From: JALEFZ01 sp039820545
GTDB lineage: Bacteria; Bacteroidota; Bacteroidia; J057
Direction of reading: 5' to 3'
Length of the DNA stretch: 64,000 nucleotides
NCBI GenBank assembly: GCA_039820545.1
Contig: JBCBPW010000006.1
Span: 1 to 64,000 of the forward strand
The notes under the pieces were generated by a model, which worked only from the letters and a program-made list of their open reading frames with translations, was not told the DNA's origin and made no database searches. Both the position numbers and the translations under genes were made by a program. Shown here piece by piece: positions 33,101 to 41,055 of this stretch; the stretch's first letter is position 1, and every line of letters begins with the position of its first letter.

Positions 33101-35452
33101 GTCTGTTCCGTCAATTCCATTGAGGCAGCAAGAAGAGCTACCCGACTGACAGCAACCTGCTCCATTGATAGGGTTTGTACCTCCAAGACCTCCTACACCA
33201 CCATCTGATGAACCACCCGCACCACCTGCACCACCTTCTCCCGAATCCGTTTGGTTGGTATCATTGCCCAGGTTACCTGTAATTCCGATATTTCCATCTA
33301 CCCCATCTGTACCCTGTGAGCCATCGAGTCCCGCAGCACCCGCAGCAGCTTCTAAATGACATCTCACAAAGGCATAATCGCTACAGTTCGACATGTGCAC
33401 CGCATAGGTACTCGTACCTGCAAATATACCTGTATCTTGAGGGGTACTGACCAAAATGCTTAGATCCTGGAATCGGAAATTACTCGCTCCTGCTAGATCA
33501 AAAGCAATCAGGCGTTTGCCATAATCGGGTCCTGTTGGGTTGAGATTCGAACGAACAATACTTGTAGCTTGTGCCTGACTTGTTTTTCGCCAGCTATTAG
33601 ACTCTTGAAAACCTCCTTCTAGGGTAAAATTCCCAGCCAAACTCGTGATGGCATTGTCAATGGTGTAGGTCCCTGTGGCCATTTTGATGATGGTGTTGCT
33701 ACAAGAAGCGGAACCCAATGCATCGAGGAAGTTGGCAGGATCAGTTCTAGTTCCACTCCCATTGCCTACTGCGACTGTGCTGCTGACATAGATGATGTCA
33801 CAGGTAGCGGAAGTTGGCGTATTGACAAATACGGTCGCTTGGGCGGTATCCACACAGCCTTCGGTATCTGTGACGATGACTTCATAATCAGATGTGACAG
33901 ATGGTGACACAGACAAATCGGCAGCCGTAGATCCACCATTCCAGAGATAGGAAACGGTATTGAGCGTATTTGCAGAGAGCGTCACCGAATTGCCAGGGCA
34001 TATATAAGCGATAGGTGGGGAAATGCTGACATTGGGATTGGCGGATACATTTACCTGTACATTCTCCTCCGCTTCACAGCCATCTCCAAATAGCGCAGAG
34101 ACCGTGTATACCGTCGGAATGGGCGGACTAGCCATCGGCATTTGGTCGTTGGGATTAGAGAGTCCCAATATAGGGGACCAGGAATAGGTAATAGGACCTA
34201 CCCCCATTGCTGAGGCAGACAATTGAATGGAATCCCCTTCACAAATATTCCCACCTGGACTAGCTGTAATGGTATAGGCATTGGCTACGACATTGACTGT
34301 AAAGGCGTAGTTGGCTACCCCAATCAAGGGACAGTTGTCGTCTTCGACTGTTACGGTAAAGAAATGGGTTCCTGTATCCGAAATCGTAGGCGTCCAACAA
34401 AACCTTGCACTTGGATTTTGTGATCCCAGATTGGCAAAGGTCAACAATCCACTCGGTATGCCTTGGTTCCAAGTCGCTGTGACGTTGTCACTGTCGGGAT
34501 CGTACATGTCAATATCGAAGCAAAGTTCGGCACCGATACACGCATTGAGTGCATAATTTGTGGTATCACCATTGACGCCAGACGCCACAGGGGGAGAGTT
34601 GTTGCAGTTGAGAACACTGAACTGCATATCACGAATGATTTCTCCAATTTTAACGCCTCCTCTATACTCTTCTACCTTCACACAGATCACACCAATCTGG
34701 ACCTGATTGGGTGTAAATCGGATCTCCCCTGTGACCGAGTCTATCGAAACGCCTGTAGAAGTAGCCAGAAGGTTGGTGGATGAATAAGGGGTAGAATAAT
34801 TGACTGGGATTCCCTGATCCTGAAAGCAGTCTACCAATGAAAAACGAAGTTCATCGCCATCGGGATCGGTCACCCCATGATTGTAAGTCACAGGCTGATT
34901 GAGACAGACCAAGGGTGTGGGGATATTGTTAAAAATGGGCGAGTTGTTGCAAGGAGAAATCGTATTGTCAAGCAAGGCAGGGACATAGGTTGACTGTGTG
35001 CCAGGTACATTTAGGGTGGTAATGGCATAGTTTCGACAACAATTCGTCCAGCTCAAAATCCAGTCATCGCAGGCACCTGGCGGCAGGACCAGATTTCCAT
35101 TGTAGACGTACTGTTCGATCCCAAACGAGCTGGTGCTACCGCTTCCACAAGCACTGACCTCGGAGGGACAGAGGGGCGTCACATCGATCGGACTACCTGA
35201 TGCCTGCGTCATACTGATCGAACCCGTCGTACCACAAGCGGCAGAGCTGTAATCAAGGGTTTGGGGATTGACAGGCAATATACCCGCACAATCTCTAAAA
35301 AATGTCAGGCTTACAACATAGGTTCCTGCACCAGTGCAAGAATAGGTAATGTCAGCGCCCATGGTATGCGTCGCCTGGGCAAGAGATAGGCTCGCAAGAA
35401 ATAGTAGGACCGTACTGGTCACTCGTCGAAAGAGGTGGGGTAGGGTCATCAC
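30101..35452 (-). CDS. Giant T9SS-secreted surface protein with glycine-rich insert and SprB-like repeats
   Basis: 1783 aa. Signal peptide (SLAQA near residue 26); an N-terminal cysteine-rich region (27-290) typical of gliding-associated Bacteroidota surface proteins; Ig/PKD-like modules (about 290-550); a beta-helix-like start (about 555-700, YVSSTVAVGNGSGTRTDP, TIIKMATGTYTI); a glycine-rich tract (about 705-1030); a PKD domain (YIWDMDGGASPNT, NTPGTYDILLRYEEDCCG); four SprB-type repeats (SYTWSPG, YTWSTTPAQTGP, YTWLTTPTQ with GxYxVxVxDxxGC endings); a fibronectin-like domain (about 1640-1710); and a type A T9SS sorting domain ending KGEMIENKIMIF. It should be exported through the T9SS and anchored at the cell surface, perhaps as an adhesin. 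Confidence 0.85.
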   Translation of the reverse strand: MMTLPHLFRRVTSTVLLFLASLSLAQATHTMGADITYSCTGAGTYVVSLTFFRDCAGILPVNPQTLDYSSAACGTTGSISMTQASGSPIDVTPLCPSEVSACGSGSTSSFGIEQYVYNGNLVLPPGACDDWILSWTNCCRNYAITTLNVPGTQSTYVPALLDNTISPCNNSPIFNNIPTPLVCLNQPVTYNHGVTDPDGDELRFSLVDCFQDQGIPVNYSTPYSSTNLLATSTGVSIDSVTGEIRFTPNQVQIGVICVKVEEYRGGVKIGEIIRDMQFSVLNCNNSPPVASGVNGDTTNYALNACIGAELCFDIDMYDPDSDNVTATWNQGIPSGLLTFANLGSQNPSARFCWTPTISDTGTHFFTVTVEDDNCPLIGVANYAFTVNVVANAYTITASPGGNICEGDSIQLSASAMGVGPITYSWSPILGLSNPNDQMPMASPPIPTVYTVSALFGDGCEAEENVQVNVSANPNVSISPPIAYICPGNSVTLSANTLNTVSYLWNGGSTAADLSVSPSVTSDYEVIVTDTEGCVDTAQATVFVNTPTSATCDIIYVSSTVAVGNGSGTRTDPANFLDALGSASCSNTIIKMATGTYTIDNAITSLAGNFTLEGGFQESNSWRKTSQAQATSIVRSNLNPTGPDYGKRLIAFDLAGASNFRFQDLSILVSTPQDTGIFAGTSTYAVHMSNCSDYAFVRCHLEAAAGAAGLDGSQGTDGVDGNIGITGNLGNDTNQTDSGEGGAGGAGGSSDGGVGGLGGTNPINGAGCCQSGSSSCCLNGIDGTDGTNSATDRAGGGGGGGASGGEARNDGGRGGRGGGVGPAGAFQAYCATNNSTGGQGGGASSGSIPGENGRDGCDGLDGSVGATGTAGLAGSHIGGYYVPGGQAGTGGDGEGGRGGTGGGGGGGFGCTFFCNDGAGSGGGGGGGGGEGGTGGTGGRGGGGSFAMYVINNGTGGQILDCMLTSGAAGTGGAGGTGGIGGTGGSGAAGGVIFGGDVGDGGKGGDGGDGGAGGVGGTGSTGASANLYQSGGTAPTVGNIAFDFISPPIIQMDNTSCTNTDIVFYAPTVDVWSFSINASILTPNPAANVTTQFNTITREDVTFGANQYRGFANLVADNNIIPEASTNANLVQGVYRICEGTAVDFAALNGSGGTVYIWDMDGGASPNTYSGTSFQTVNGVIFNTPGTYDILLRYEEDCCGLTSADTIQLIVDPQPTLGLSGATTLCLGAGAVTLTATGGSNYLWTPGTGLSSDTVAQPLANPASTTTYVVTALNAAQTCFDTDSITIQVEDIQLTPSSTDAGCINDGTAAVLATGGTGGYNYTWNTTPAQTTSNISSLAPGTYEVHVTDGSGCVDSVEVSVGQILGTLNAIPSSIVPVTCFGGTDGTASVDVLGTVTGTLSYTWSPGIWPNTDSITGLAAGIYTVDVTDSGNGCTTSIDITIPDAAPLALNVISAGTPDCNTFADAQVNASGGNGPFTYTWSTTPAQTGPFASNLIAGSYSVDVVDQNGCTTNTTVNIPGPQSPITVSFDSVLEATSCASNDGYLSVSATGSTVITYTWLTTPTQVGPSISNLFPGSYQVIATGDNGCADTAGLSLNIGCPLAPELTLHPPEYRDREAKLTWENRSGLELSRYEIWKGEDVRDLRSLTTISVGQTPLTLMNYYDPQIVPHTTYFYQIAGYSLSGDVYRSDIQRLRVEESENMRMDIVYYDPENEEISIQLWLKYPSALNMRLFNNLGQQVTKKTFDLKSGITILKEYTRKLSSGVYTIQIVSSKGEMIENKIMIF
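32370..33360 (-). repeat. Glycine-rich low-complexity tract in the giant T9SS gene
   Basis: About 330 codons dominated by Gly with Ala, Thr, Ser, Asp and Asn in GG-x and GGxGG units. Several uninterrupted runs of eight or nine Gly occur, and Cys pairs (CCQSGSSSCC) interrupt it. The opposite strand reads as proline-rich ORFs, a shadow of this repeat. Confidence 0.85.
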
Positions 35453-35725
35453 ACGCTAGGTTTAAGAAAAACTTCTCCAAGTGGCAAAAGCAATGTGCTT
35501 TTCCACATCAAAATTTCCCTGTATCCAAAATTTAATAAACCCTATAGCCTAGATTCAATATACAACTTCAAAATGGAAATAATCAATTTATCTAAGGGTT
35601 ATTATCCCATTTCTCCATAATATTTTATTAACAAAATAAATCAGAATGTCTGGTCGTTATATCGAGTTTTGAGTTGATCGGTAGGAAAGATACCCCCCCT
35701 CCGAGTTTGGTCATAAATCGAGCAT
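35453..35725. other. Upstream region of the giant T9SS gene
   Basis: About 270 AT-rich bases without a recognisable ORF. No clean TAnnTTTG element was found on the minus strand. The segment ends at the terminator of the 547-aa T9SS gene. Confidence 0.4.
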
Positions 35726-35754
35726 TAAAAAACGCCCACTCGTTGGAGTAGGCG
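35726..35754 (-). terminator. Terminator of the 547-aa T9SS gene
   Basis: On the minus strand a 9-bp stem CGCCTACTC / GAGTGGGCG (one G-T pair) with loop CAAC is followed by six T, 27 bases after the stop codon. Confidence 0.85.
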
Positions 35755-35780
35755 CTTGATTATTTTTGGTCGTATTTTGC

Positions 35781-37424
35781 TTACTTACGAACAAGCAGTC
35801 GCTCATTGTAAACCCCATACTGAGACCGAATACGCAGCAAATAGACACCTTCTGCTAGGTCCTGGGTAGGGAGTGGCACTTCAAGTTGGTCTCCATTGGC
35901 TATTTCACGATTGAGAACCGTTTTGACTTTTTGACCTAAAGCAGAGTATAAATTCACTTGTACAAAGTCATTTTGGGCCACATCCAAGTAGACATACGTC
36001 AAGTCCTTGGTGGGATTGGGTCTCACGGCATATCGAATCCCTTGGTTTTCGATAAGCACCTCTACCGATTGGCTAAGTTCAGACGCACCGTTAAAATCCA
36101 TTTGCCTTAGCATGAAAAGATATTTCCCTGATGCTAGTGCATCCGTAGTAAACTGGTAATTCTGTACCGTTTGACTATTTCCCACGCCTTCTACAAACCC
36201 AATGGATTCATAGGTTGCCCCATCGCTGGACATCATGATCTCAAATCCTCTGTTATTCAACTCTGTAGCTGTCTCCCACTTGAGTTCTGCGCCACTCCCC
36301 TTGGCAGTGGCAGAGAATCGAAGCAATTCTACAGGGAAGGTAGTTACACAACTGTCTAGGATCGTCACAGATTCACTTGTTGTACCACAAGAGTTGACTG
36401 TATCTAAATCAGGGAAAACGACCAGTTCGTATGATCCAAAGTAGTTTCCGTTGTCAATGGGTGAAGTAAAAGAGGGAATAGAGTCTTTGACTCCGACAGC
36501 AATTGTAGGTCCTGAAGAGCGAACCACACCATCTTTTTTCCATTGGTAGTACTCCCAGCCAGAACTCTGGGTATTGAGATCTGCTTCAAACTCTACGGGC
36601 AGGACCGATCCATTTGTGGTACATTGGGGGATGTCATTTTGAATATTCAAAGAAACGGCCTGTCCACACAAGCCAAAGAATACGCCATCGATGGCCAGAT
36701 CGTTCCCATCCTTTCCTAAACGAATGTTTCTAATCGAAAGCTTGGCTTTAGTGGTATCTGGAATCGAAATTCGGCCAGATATTTGATACCACTGAGCAGA
36801 GTCGGCATAGAGATCCTGTGGGATGGTGTATGTAGGATTGGTATCGAAGAATACCCCATCTACATAGTAGTTGGATACAGGGACATCATTCATAGAAAGC
36901 GAAAATAGGGGCGTCACGCTCGCTCCTGGATATTGAAAGACATCTGTTGCATAGAGATTTTTGGCATAAACCGAGAACGTATATTCCGTAAATGGACATA
37001 CATCTATGGTTTGTTCCCAGATTCGTGTATCAGAAGGGTCAGCTGCTGTACATGGAGCACCGCCCGAAAAATCACAAGGGTCTACAATCATGAATTTACC
37101 TGCGGGGCCGTCGTTTCGTTCTGTGGCAGACCATATAGTACGCAGATTGAAATCGCCACCAAAACAGGGATTGCCTGGGGTGTATTCTACTGTATTGGCG
37201 ATGCGGAAGTCTCCCCAGTTACAGATGTAGTCAGAACGATAATTGAATGCGGAGAAGAAACCAGCCGAATCGAGATCAAACTCTGGGTTGACAACTAAAT
37301 TGGGTCCTACGACTCCACAACCTCCAGGTATGGGATCACTCGATTGTGCATATGAAAAATTCAAAGAAAGTATGATGTACAAAAACAAGGCGCCAGTTAC
37401 ACTACTTAGCTGAGGGGAAATCAT
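35781..37424 (-). CDS. T9SS type A sorting domain-containing secreted protein
   Basis: 547 aa. Signal peptide (cleavage after FSYA, about residue 26); an N-terminal domain beginning GGCGVVGPNLVVNPEFD that resembles carbohydrate-binding jelly-roll domains (about 30-260); a central region with an Ig-like fold (about 260-370); a C-terminal fibronectin-like segment (LRFSATAKGSGAELKWETATELNNRGFEI); and a type A T9SS sorting domain (RPNPTKDLTYVYL ... GVYLLRIRSQYG ... RLLVRK). It should be translocated to the surface or released. The ligand is unknown. Confidence 0.85.
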   Translation of the reverse strand: MISPQLSSVTGALFLYIILSLNFSYAQSSDPIPGGCGVVGPNLVVNPEFDLDSAGFFSAFNYRSDYICNWGDFRIANTVEYTPGNPCFGGDFNLRTIWSATERNDGPAGKFMIVDPCDFSGGAPCTAADPSDTRIWEQTIDVCPFTEYTFSVYAKNLYATDVFQYPGASVTPLFSLSMNDVPVSNYYVDGVFFDTNPTYTIPQDLYADSAQWYQISGRISIPDTTKAKLSIRNIRLGKDGNDLAIDGVFFGLCGQAVSLNIQNDIPQCTTNGSVLPVEFEADLNTQSSGWEYYQWKKDGVVRSSGPTIAVGVKDSIPSFTSPIDNGNYFGSYELVVFPDLDTVNSCGTTSESVTILDSCVTTFPVELLRFSATAKGSGAELKWETATELNNRGFEIMMSSDGATYESIGFVEGVGNSQTVQNYQFTTDALASGKYLFMLRQMDFNGASELSQSVEVLIENQGIRYAVRPNPTKDLTYVYLDVAQNDFVQVNLYSALGQKVKTVLNREIANGDQLEVPLPTQDLAEGVYLLRIRSQYGVYNERLLVRK

Positions 37425-37735
37425 GTACGTGCAGTTTAGGTGAAGTGCAAGAAATTTTAAACTATTAATGGATTATACATGTAAATAAATACCCGATACA
37501 GAAATAAAAATAAACATTTATCTGAAACTCCAAATAAAAAAATCCTCATCGACAATATAATTTGCACAATAGAGGAGATGAAAAGATCAATAAATGTGTA
37601 ACCATGTTAAAAAAATAAACGAATTTCAGGATTGTTTATTGTTTGAATCCCTGCACTTTATGTCTCAAACGGTCAATTTTTCTCATTTTTGGGAATTGAA
37701 AAAACGGAATATAATGGAATGATATTGTTCCAATA
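37425..37735. other. AT-rich intergenic region upstream of the T9SS gene
   Basis: About 310 bases rich in A/T with no open frame of note, no RNA gene recognised and no exact sigma-ABfr element on the minus strand. It probably holds the promoter of the 547-aa protein gene. Confidence 0.4.
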
Positions 37736-37765
37736 CAAAAAGCCCTTCCTAAGATAGGAAGGGCT
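37736..37765 (-). terminator. Rho-independent terminator of secG
   Basis: On the minus strand a perfect 11-bp stem AGCCCTTCCTA / TAGGAAGGGCT with a 3-base loop ends in a run of T, 24 bases after the secG stop. Confidence 0.9.
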
Positions 37766-37788
37766 CAGTTTGAGGATATACGTAATTT

Positions 37789-38115
37789 TTATTGCTGACT
37801 GTTTGGATCTACTACAGGTGCAGGAGGTGCAATTGAGTATGGATTTTCAGTCGCTTCTTGAAGCTTTGAACCTGCTTCAACAGAGGTCGCACTAGAGGCG
37901 GCAATGTTGGCAGCAAAAGCAATGATCGCTACACCTATTGCTAGATACCAAGTGAGTTTTTCGATAAACTCGCTGCTTCGACGGGCACCCAGGATCTGGC
38001 TGGCTCCTCCTCCAAAGGTAGAGGATAGTCCTCCTCCTTTACTATTTTGGACAATGACCACAAGCGTAAGCGCCACAGCCAAAACCACACACACTATACC
38101 AAGTAGAATAAACAT
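37789..38115 (-). CDS. secG: Preprotein translocase subunit SecG
   Basis: 108 aa. Two transmembrane helices (about 2-23 and 55-75) flank the conserved cytosolic loop QNSKGGGLSSTFGGGASQILGARRS, which is diagnostic for SecG. The C-terminal tail is Pro- and Ala-rich, as usual in Bacteroidota. SecG is the accessory subunit of SecYEG. The start codon overlaps the stop of the upstream gene by one base (ATGA), so the two are translationally coupled. Confidence 0.95.
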   Translation of the reverse strand: MFILLGIVCVVLAVALTLVVIVQNSKGGGLSSTFGGGASQILGARRSSEFIEKLTWYLAIGVAIIAFAANIAASSATSVEAGSKLQEATENPYSIAPPAPVVDPNSQQ

Positions 38116-38915
38116 CAGTTTTTCTGTATTTTTTCAATTTCGGCTTTAAAGTAAGCCTTTTTTTCAGGGAATCGCAAGCTGAGAATCTGAAAGATACGCA
38201 CAGCTTCCTCAAAATTTTTCTGCTGTACATGGATTTTGGCAAGGGTCTCAGAAACGATCTCTTCATCTTGCTCTATGCTGGCTTCGGCCACCCTTGCTGC
38301 GCGCTCGACTTCATACTTACTATCGTGAAGGGCGGTGATTTTGGGGAGCTTTTCCAAGAATTGATGAACTAAGCCATCTGCACCTACCGTCTTTTTGTAT
38401 CTAAGCTCTGCTTGATCTTTGTGCGCACGCATAGATTGCTGGATCTTCCCCACCAAACCCAGGTATTTACAGGTCTTGACAGATACGATCATAGATAAAA
38501 ATGCGGGGTCCTGATACAACCTATTGCTCCCATCTGATAGCGACAAGGGAGTTTGGACATGCTCTTTTCCTAGACTATGGGGCTTCCCTAGGTCTGGTAG
38601 GATAGAGAATGCATCATAAGGATGTGGGGGAAACAAGGCGGAGTAGGTTCGGCGATCCTGGGATTCTTCCATCTGATTTTGCCTTTGTATTTCTGCAAAG
38701 TACAATTTACCCTGCATAAAATCACGTAACGTGTGACGATTGGGTGCGTACAATGCCGCATCAAATATCGCTGCTTCATCTTCTGTTGCACGGGCCAAAA
38801 GAACATGAGGTAGGACAAAGTAGGGATACTGCTTTTTTCCTTCCTGCAATTCTGCCATTTCCTCCTCTGTCAATTCTCTGGAAAAAGCAGCAAATAAATG
38901 TTGGTAAATATCCAC
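38115..38915 (-). CDS. Hypothetical protein coupled to secG
   Basis: 266 aa, no signal peptide, mostly helical and charged. The C-terminal part (about 215-260: EEIVSETLAKIHVQQKNFEEAVRIFQILSLRFPEKKAYF) looks like one or two tetratricopeptide repeats. In many Bacteroidota a gene of this kind sits between lptE and secG, in the order miaB, sigma-54 activator, lptE, this gene, secG. Here the pair with secG is kept, but lptE is 5 kb away on the other strand. Function unknown. Confidence 0.65.
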   Translation of the reverse strand: MDIYQHLFAAFSRELTEEEMAELQEGKKQYPYFVLPHVLLARATEDEAAIFDAALYAPNRHTLRDFMQGKLYFAEIQRQNQMEESQDRRTYSALFPPHPYDAFSILPDLGKPHSLGKEHVQTPLSLSDGSNRLYQDPAFLSMIVSVKTCKYLGLVGKIQQSMRAHKDQAELRYKKTVGADGLVHQFLEKLPKITALHDSKYEVERAARVAEASIEQDEEIVSETLAKIHVQQKNFEEAVRIFQILSLRFPEKKAYFKAEIEKIQKN

Positions 38916-39068
38916 GATATCCCTGCGTAGTAGTCATCAATTGCATTTCCCTGTTCTATAACGCCCTGGAAAATGCCTTTCTTGTATGAGCAATATAGGA
39001 TGATCTCCCTAAATATTCCCAATGAATCCAGGGATTACACTCCCTACTCGGCAGGTTAAGGTTGTGAA

Positions 39069-40856
39069 TCACCCCTCATCTTCTGGATCTATTTCGAAAC
39101 TTTGTAATACAGGAACTGAGGGTTGTTCTTTCGCTAAAATATCTGGTTTCAATGGTTTTTCATCTATCCGCCAGCGCATCCCGTCCAGTTTATTCTCCTT
39201 AAAAATAACCTCATGTATCGGGGCATAACTCCCCTCTGGCTTTGTCTTGAAGACAATACGCTGTAGTTCATTCTCTTGAAAATATAAAAACATCTCCTGC
39301 GCCAAGGCTTTATTCATCCCCTGATAAGATACGTTCACCGTATCTGAGTCATCGGGCACAAAATAGATACTTTCACCATTGCCGATCACATGCAGATAAT
39401 GTAAATCTCCTTCCTTGAATTTTGCCCGAATCTCTTTTCCCTTCACTTGGTTAAATCCAATGGTGTCTTCTTCTGATACCAGAAATCCAGAATTGCCAAT
39501 CCACATAGAATCAGGCTGATTGTCTACCATCCAAATTTTGATGGTATCTCCCGTCAGTTGCCCTTGCTCAGACCAGATGACAGGCTGGCCAAATAAATAA
39601 ATGGTCGAATCATCATAGAAATATACCATTGAGTCGCAACGCCCTTGCATATCAGTCATAAAAAATTGTACCGAACGGTAGGCGCGAAACAAGCGGATCT
39701 CTGATGTGTCGTATTCGATTGGAGCAAAGGGGGCAGGGCCGACTAGACTGTCAATGAGAGCTTTACCAGCAACTGTATCTACTTGTGCCGTATCCGACTG
39801 GATCGAATCTACAAGCGGAGGCTCTATCTCTATTTTCTCCTCGGTAATCACCTGAGCTTTGAGTGCTGCTAGGGTATCGGCAAAAATATACAGCGTATCC
39901 TCATCAAAAAGCTGGATGGCTACAGGAGATTGTGCTACAACCGACTCATCGGTCTGCCGATTGAATTGTCCATAGTTACCCCGAATCTGTAAGGAGGAAT
40001 CTTCTTGTTCAATCAGAAGATCTCCCTTGGCAAAACCAATATTTTCCTGATCAATGTAAATGATGGTATCGGCAATCATCGTGTAAGAAGAGTCTCGCAG
40101 GATGGGTCTCTCAAAGAGATCTACTTGGGAGGCCTCTGTATCATAAATCCCACTTGTCGTCTCAAGTAATCCATCCTTGCTGTCTATGAGGGTATACGTG
40201 AGAAACTCGGCTATCTTGGTATCGGTGCGATAGCCTAACGTATCCGTCCTTAGGACATAGTCTGGATGGGTCAGTACCACCTCTTCTTTAAAGAAAGCTT
40301 CATTTTGATTAGGATAATAATATCCAAAAGCACTTGTGAGGATATTTTCACCGTCTTCTAGCTCTCCCCCACCTGAATAGTATCCATAATCTTCTTCCCT
40401 GTAATAAGTCAAACGATCTGTGGTAAGATCCGATTTCTGATTGGTCAGCAAAATGTTGTTGTAGACTTCGGCTATTCGCGTAGCACCATCATAAGCCAAT
40501 CGGTCTCCATATAAAAACACACTGTCCGACATCTCGATGCGGACACGCCCAAATGCTTCGATCTTGTTTTCTGTCTCATAGAAGTAGGCACTGTCACAAA
40601 AAAACAAGGTGGAATCTTGCTGCATTTGCACCTTCCCAATCAGCTTTTGTACAGGTAGGGTATCAGTTTGGGTGTAGCTCAGGTAGGTGGCATTCAGGAT
40701 TCGGAGTCGCTTTTGGGCCGTTGTATCATTGGGATCGATAGGTTTGGAAATGATCTGTGCATGCATAGGCGTCCCAAACAGGTACATCAGGCATATTCCC
40801 AATATGGAGATTGGCGGAAGAATGGAAGAGGGAGGAATGAACAATCTGCCTTTCAT
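39069..40856 (-). CDS. OstA-like (LptA/LptD N-terminal domain) protein
   Basis: 595 aa from the ATG at 40856; 40865 is also possible. An N-terminal hydrophobic segment (about 10-32) acts as a signal peptide. The region after it (about 45-230) has the repeated beta-strand pattern of the OstA/LptA fold: VQMQQDSTLFFCDSAYFYETENKIEAFGRVRI, then strand pairs with DSVFLYGDRLAYDGATR and TDRLTYYREED. LptA-type proteins bridge lipopolysaccharide across the periplasm. Such a function is consistent with lptE lying in the neighbouring operon. The C-terminal half (about 350-595) is less conserved. Confidence 0.82.
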   Translation of the reverse strand: MKGRLFIPPSSILPPISILGICLMYLFGTPMHAQIISKPIDPNDTTAQKRLRILNATYLSYTQTDTLPVQKLIGKVQMQQDSTLFFCDSAYFYETENKIEAFGRVRIEMSDSVFLYGDRLAYDGATRIAEVYNNILLTNQKSDLTTDRLTYYREEDYGYYSGGGELEDGENILTSAFGYYYPNQNEAFFKEEVVLTHPDYVLRTDTLGYRTDTKIAEFLTYTLIDSKDGLLETTSGIYDTEASQVDLFERPILRDSSYTMIADTIIYIDQENIGFAKGDLLIEQEDSSLQIRGNYGQFNRQTDESVVAQSPVAIQLFDEDTLYIFADTLAALKAQVITEEKIEIEPPLVDSIQSDTAQVDTVAGKALIDSLVGPAPFAPIEYDTSEIRLFRAYRSVQFFMTDMQGRCDSMVYFYDDSTIYLFGQPVIWSEQGQLTGDTIKIWMVDNQPDSMWIGNSGFLVSEEDTIGFNQVKGKEIRAKFKEGDLHYLHVIGNGESIYFVPDDSDTVNVSYQGMNKALAQEMFLYFQENELQRIVFKTKPEGSYAPIHEVIFKENKLDGMRWRIDEKPLKPDILAKEQPSVPVLQSFEIDPEDEG

Positions 40857-40934
40857 AAAAATCACCAGCTTATGTGTACATCAAACAAAAGGTATTCCCA
40901 CTCGTTAAAAGGGTTGTTTTATCAGGCTGCCAAA

Positions 40935-40966
40935 TTGTCATATTCTCTGAAATTTGTGTATTTTCG
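40935..40966 (+). promoter_or_regulatory. Putative promoter of the miaB operon
   Basis: TTG (40935-40937), a 21-base spacer and TATTTTCG (40959-40966), one mismatch from TAnnTTTG. The predicted leader to the miaB ATG would be about 83 nt. Confidence 0.45.
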
Positions 40967-41055
40967 CAGACTGAATGGTGCACATCAGGCATCAAATATA
41001 GACTTATATATCTTCTCAGGTGAGAATCCTGCCCAAAAACTGGTAGAATTTAATC

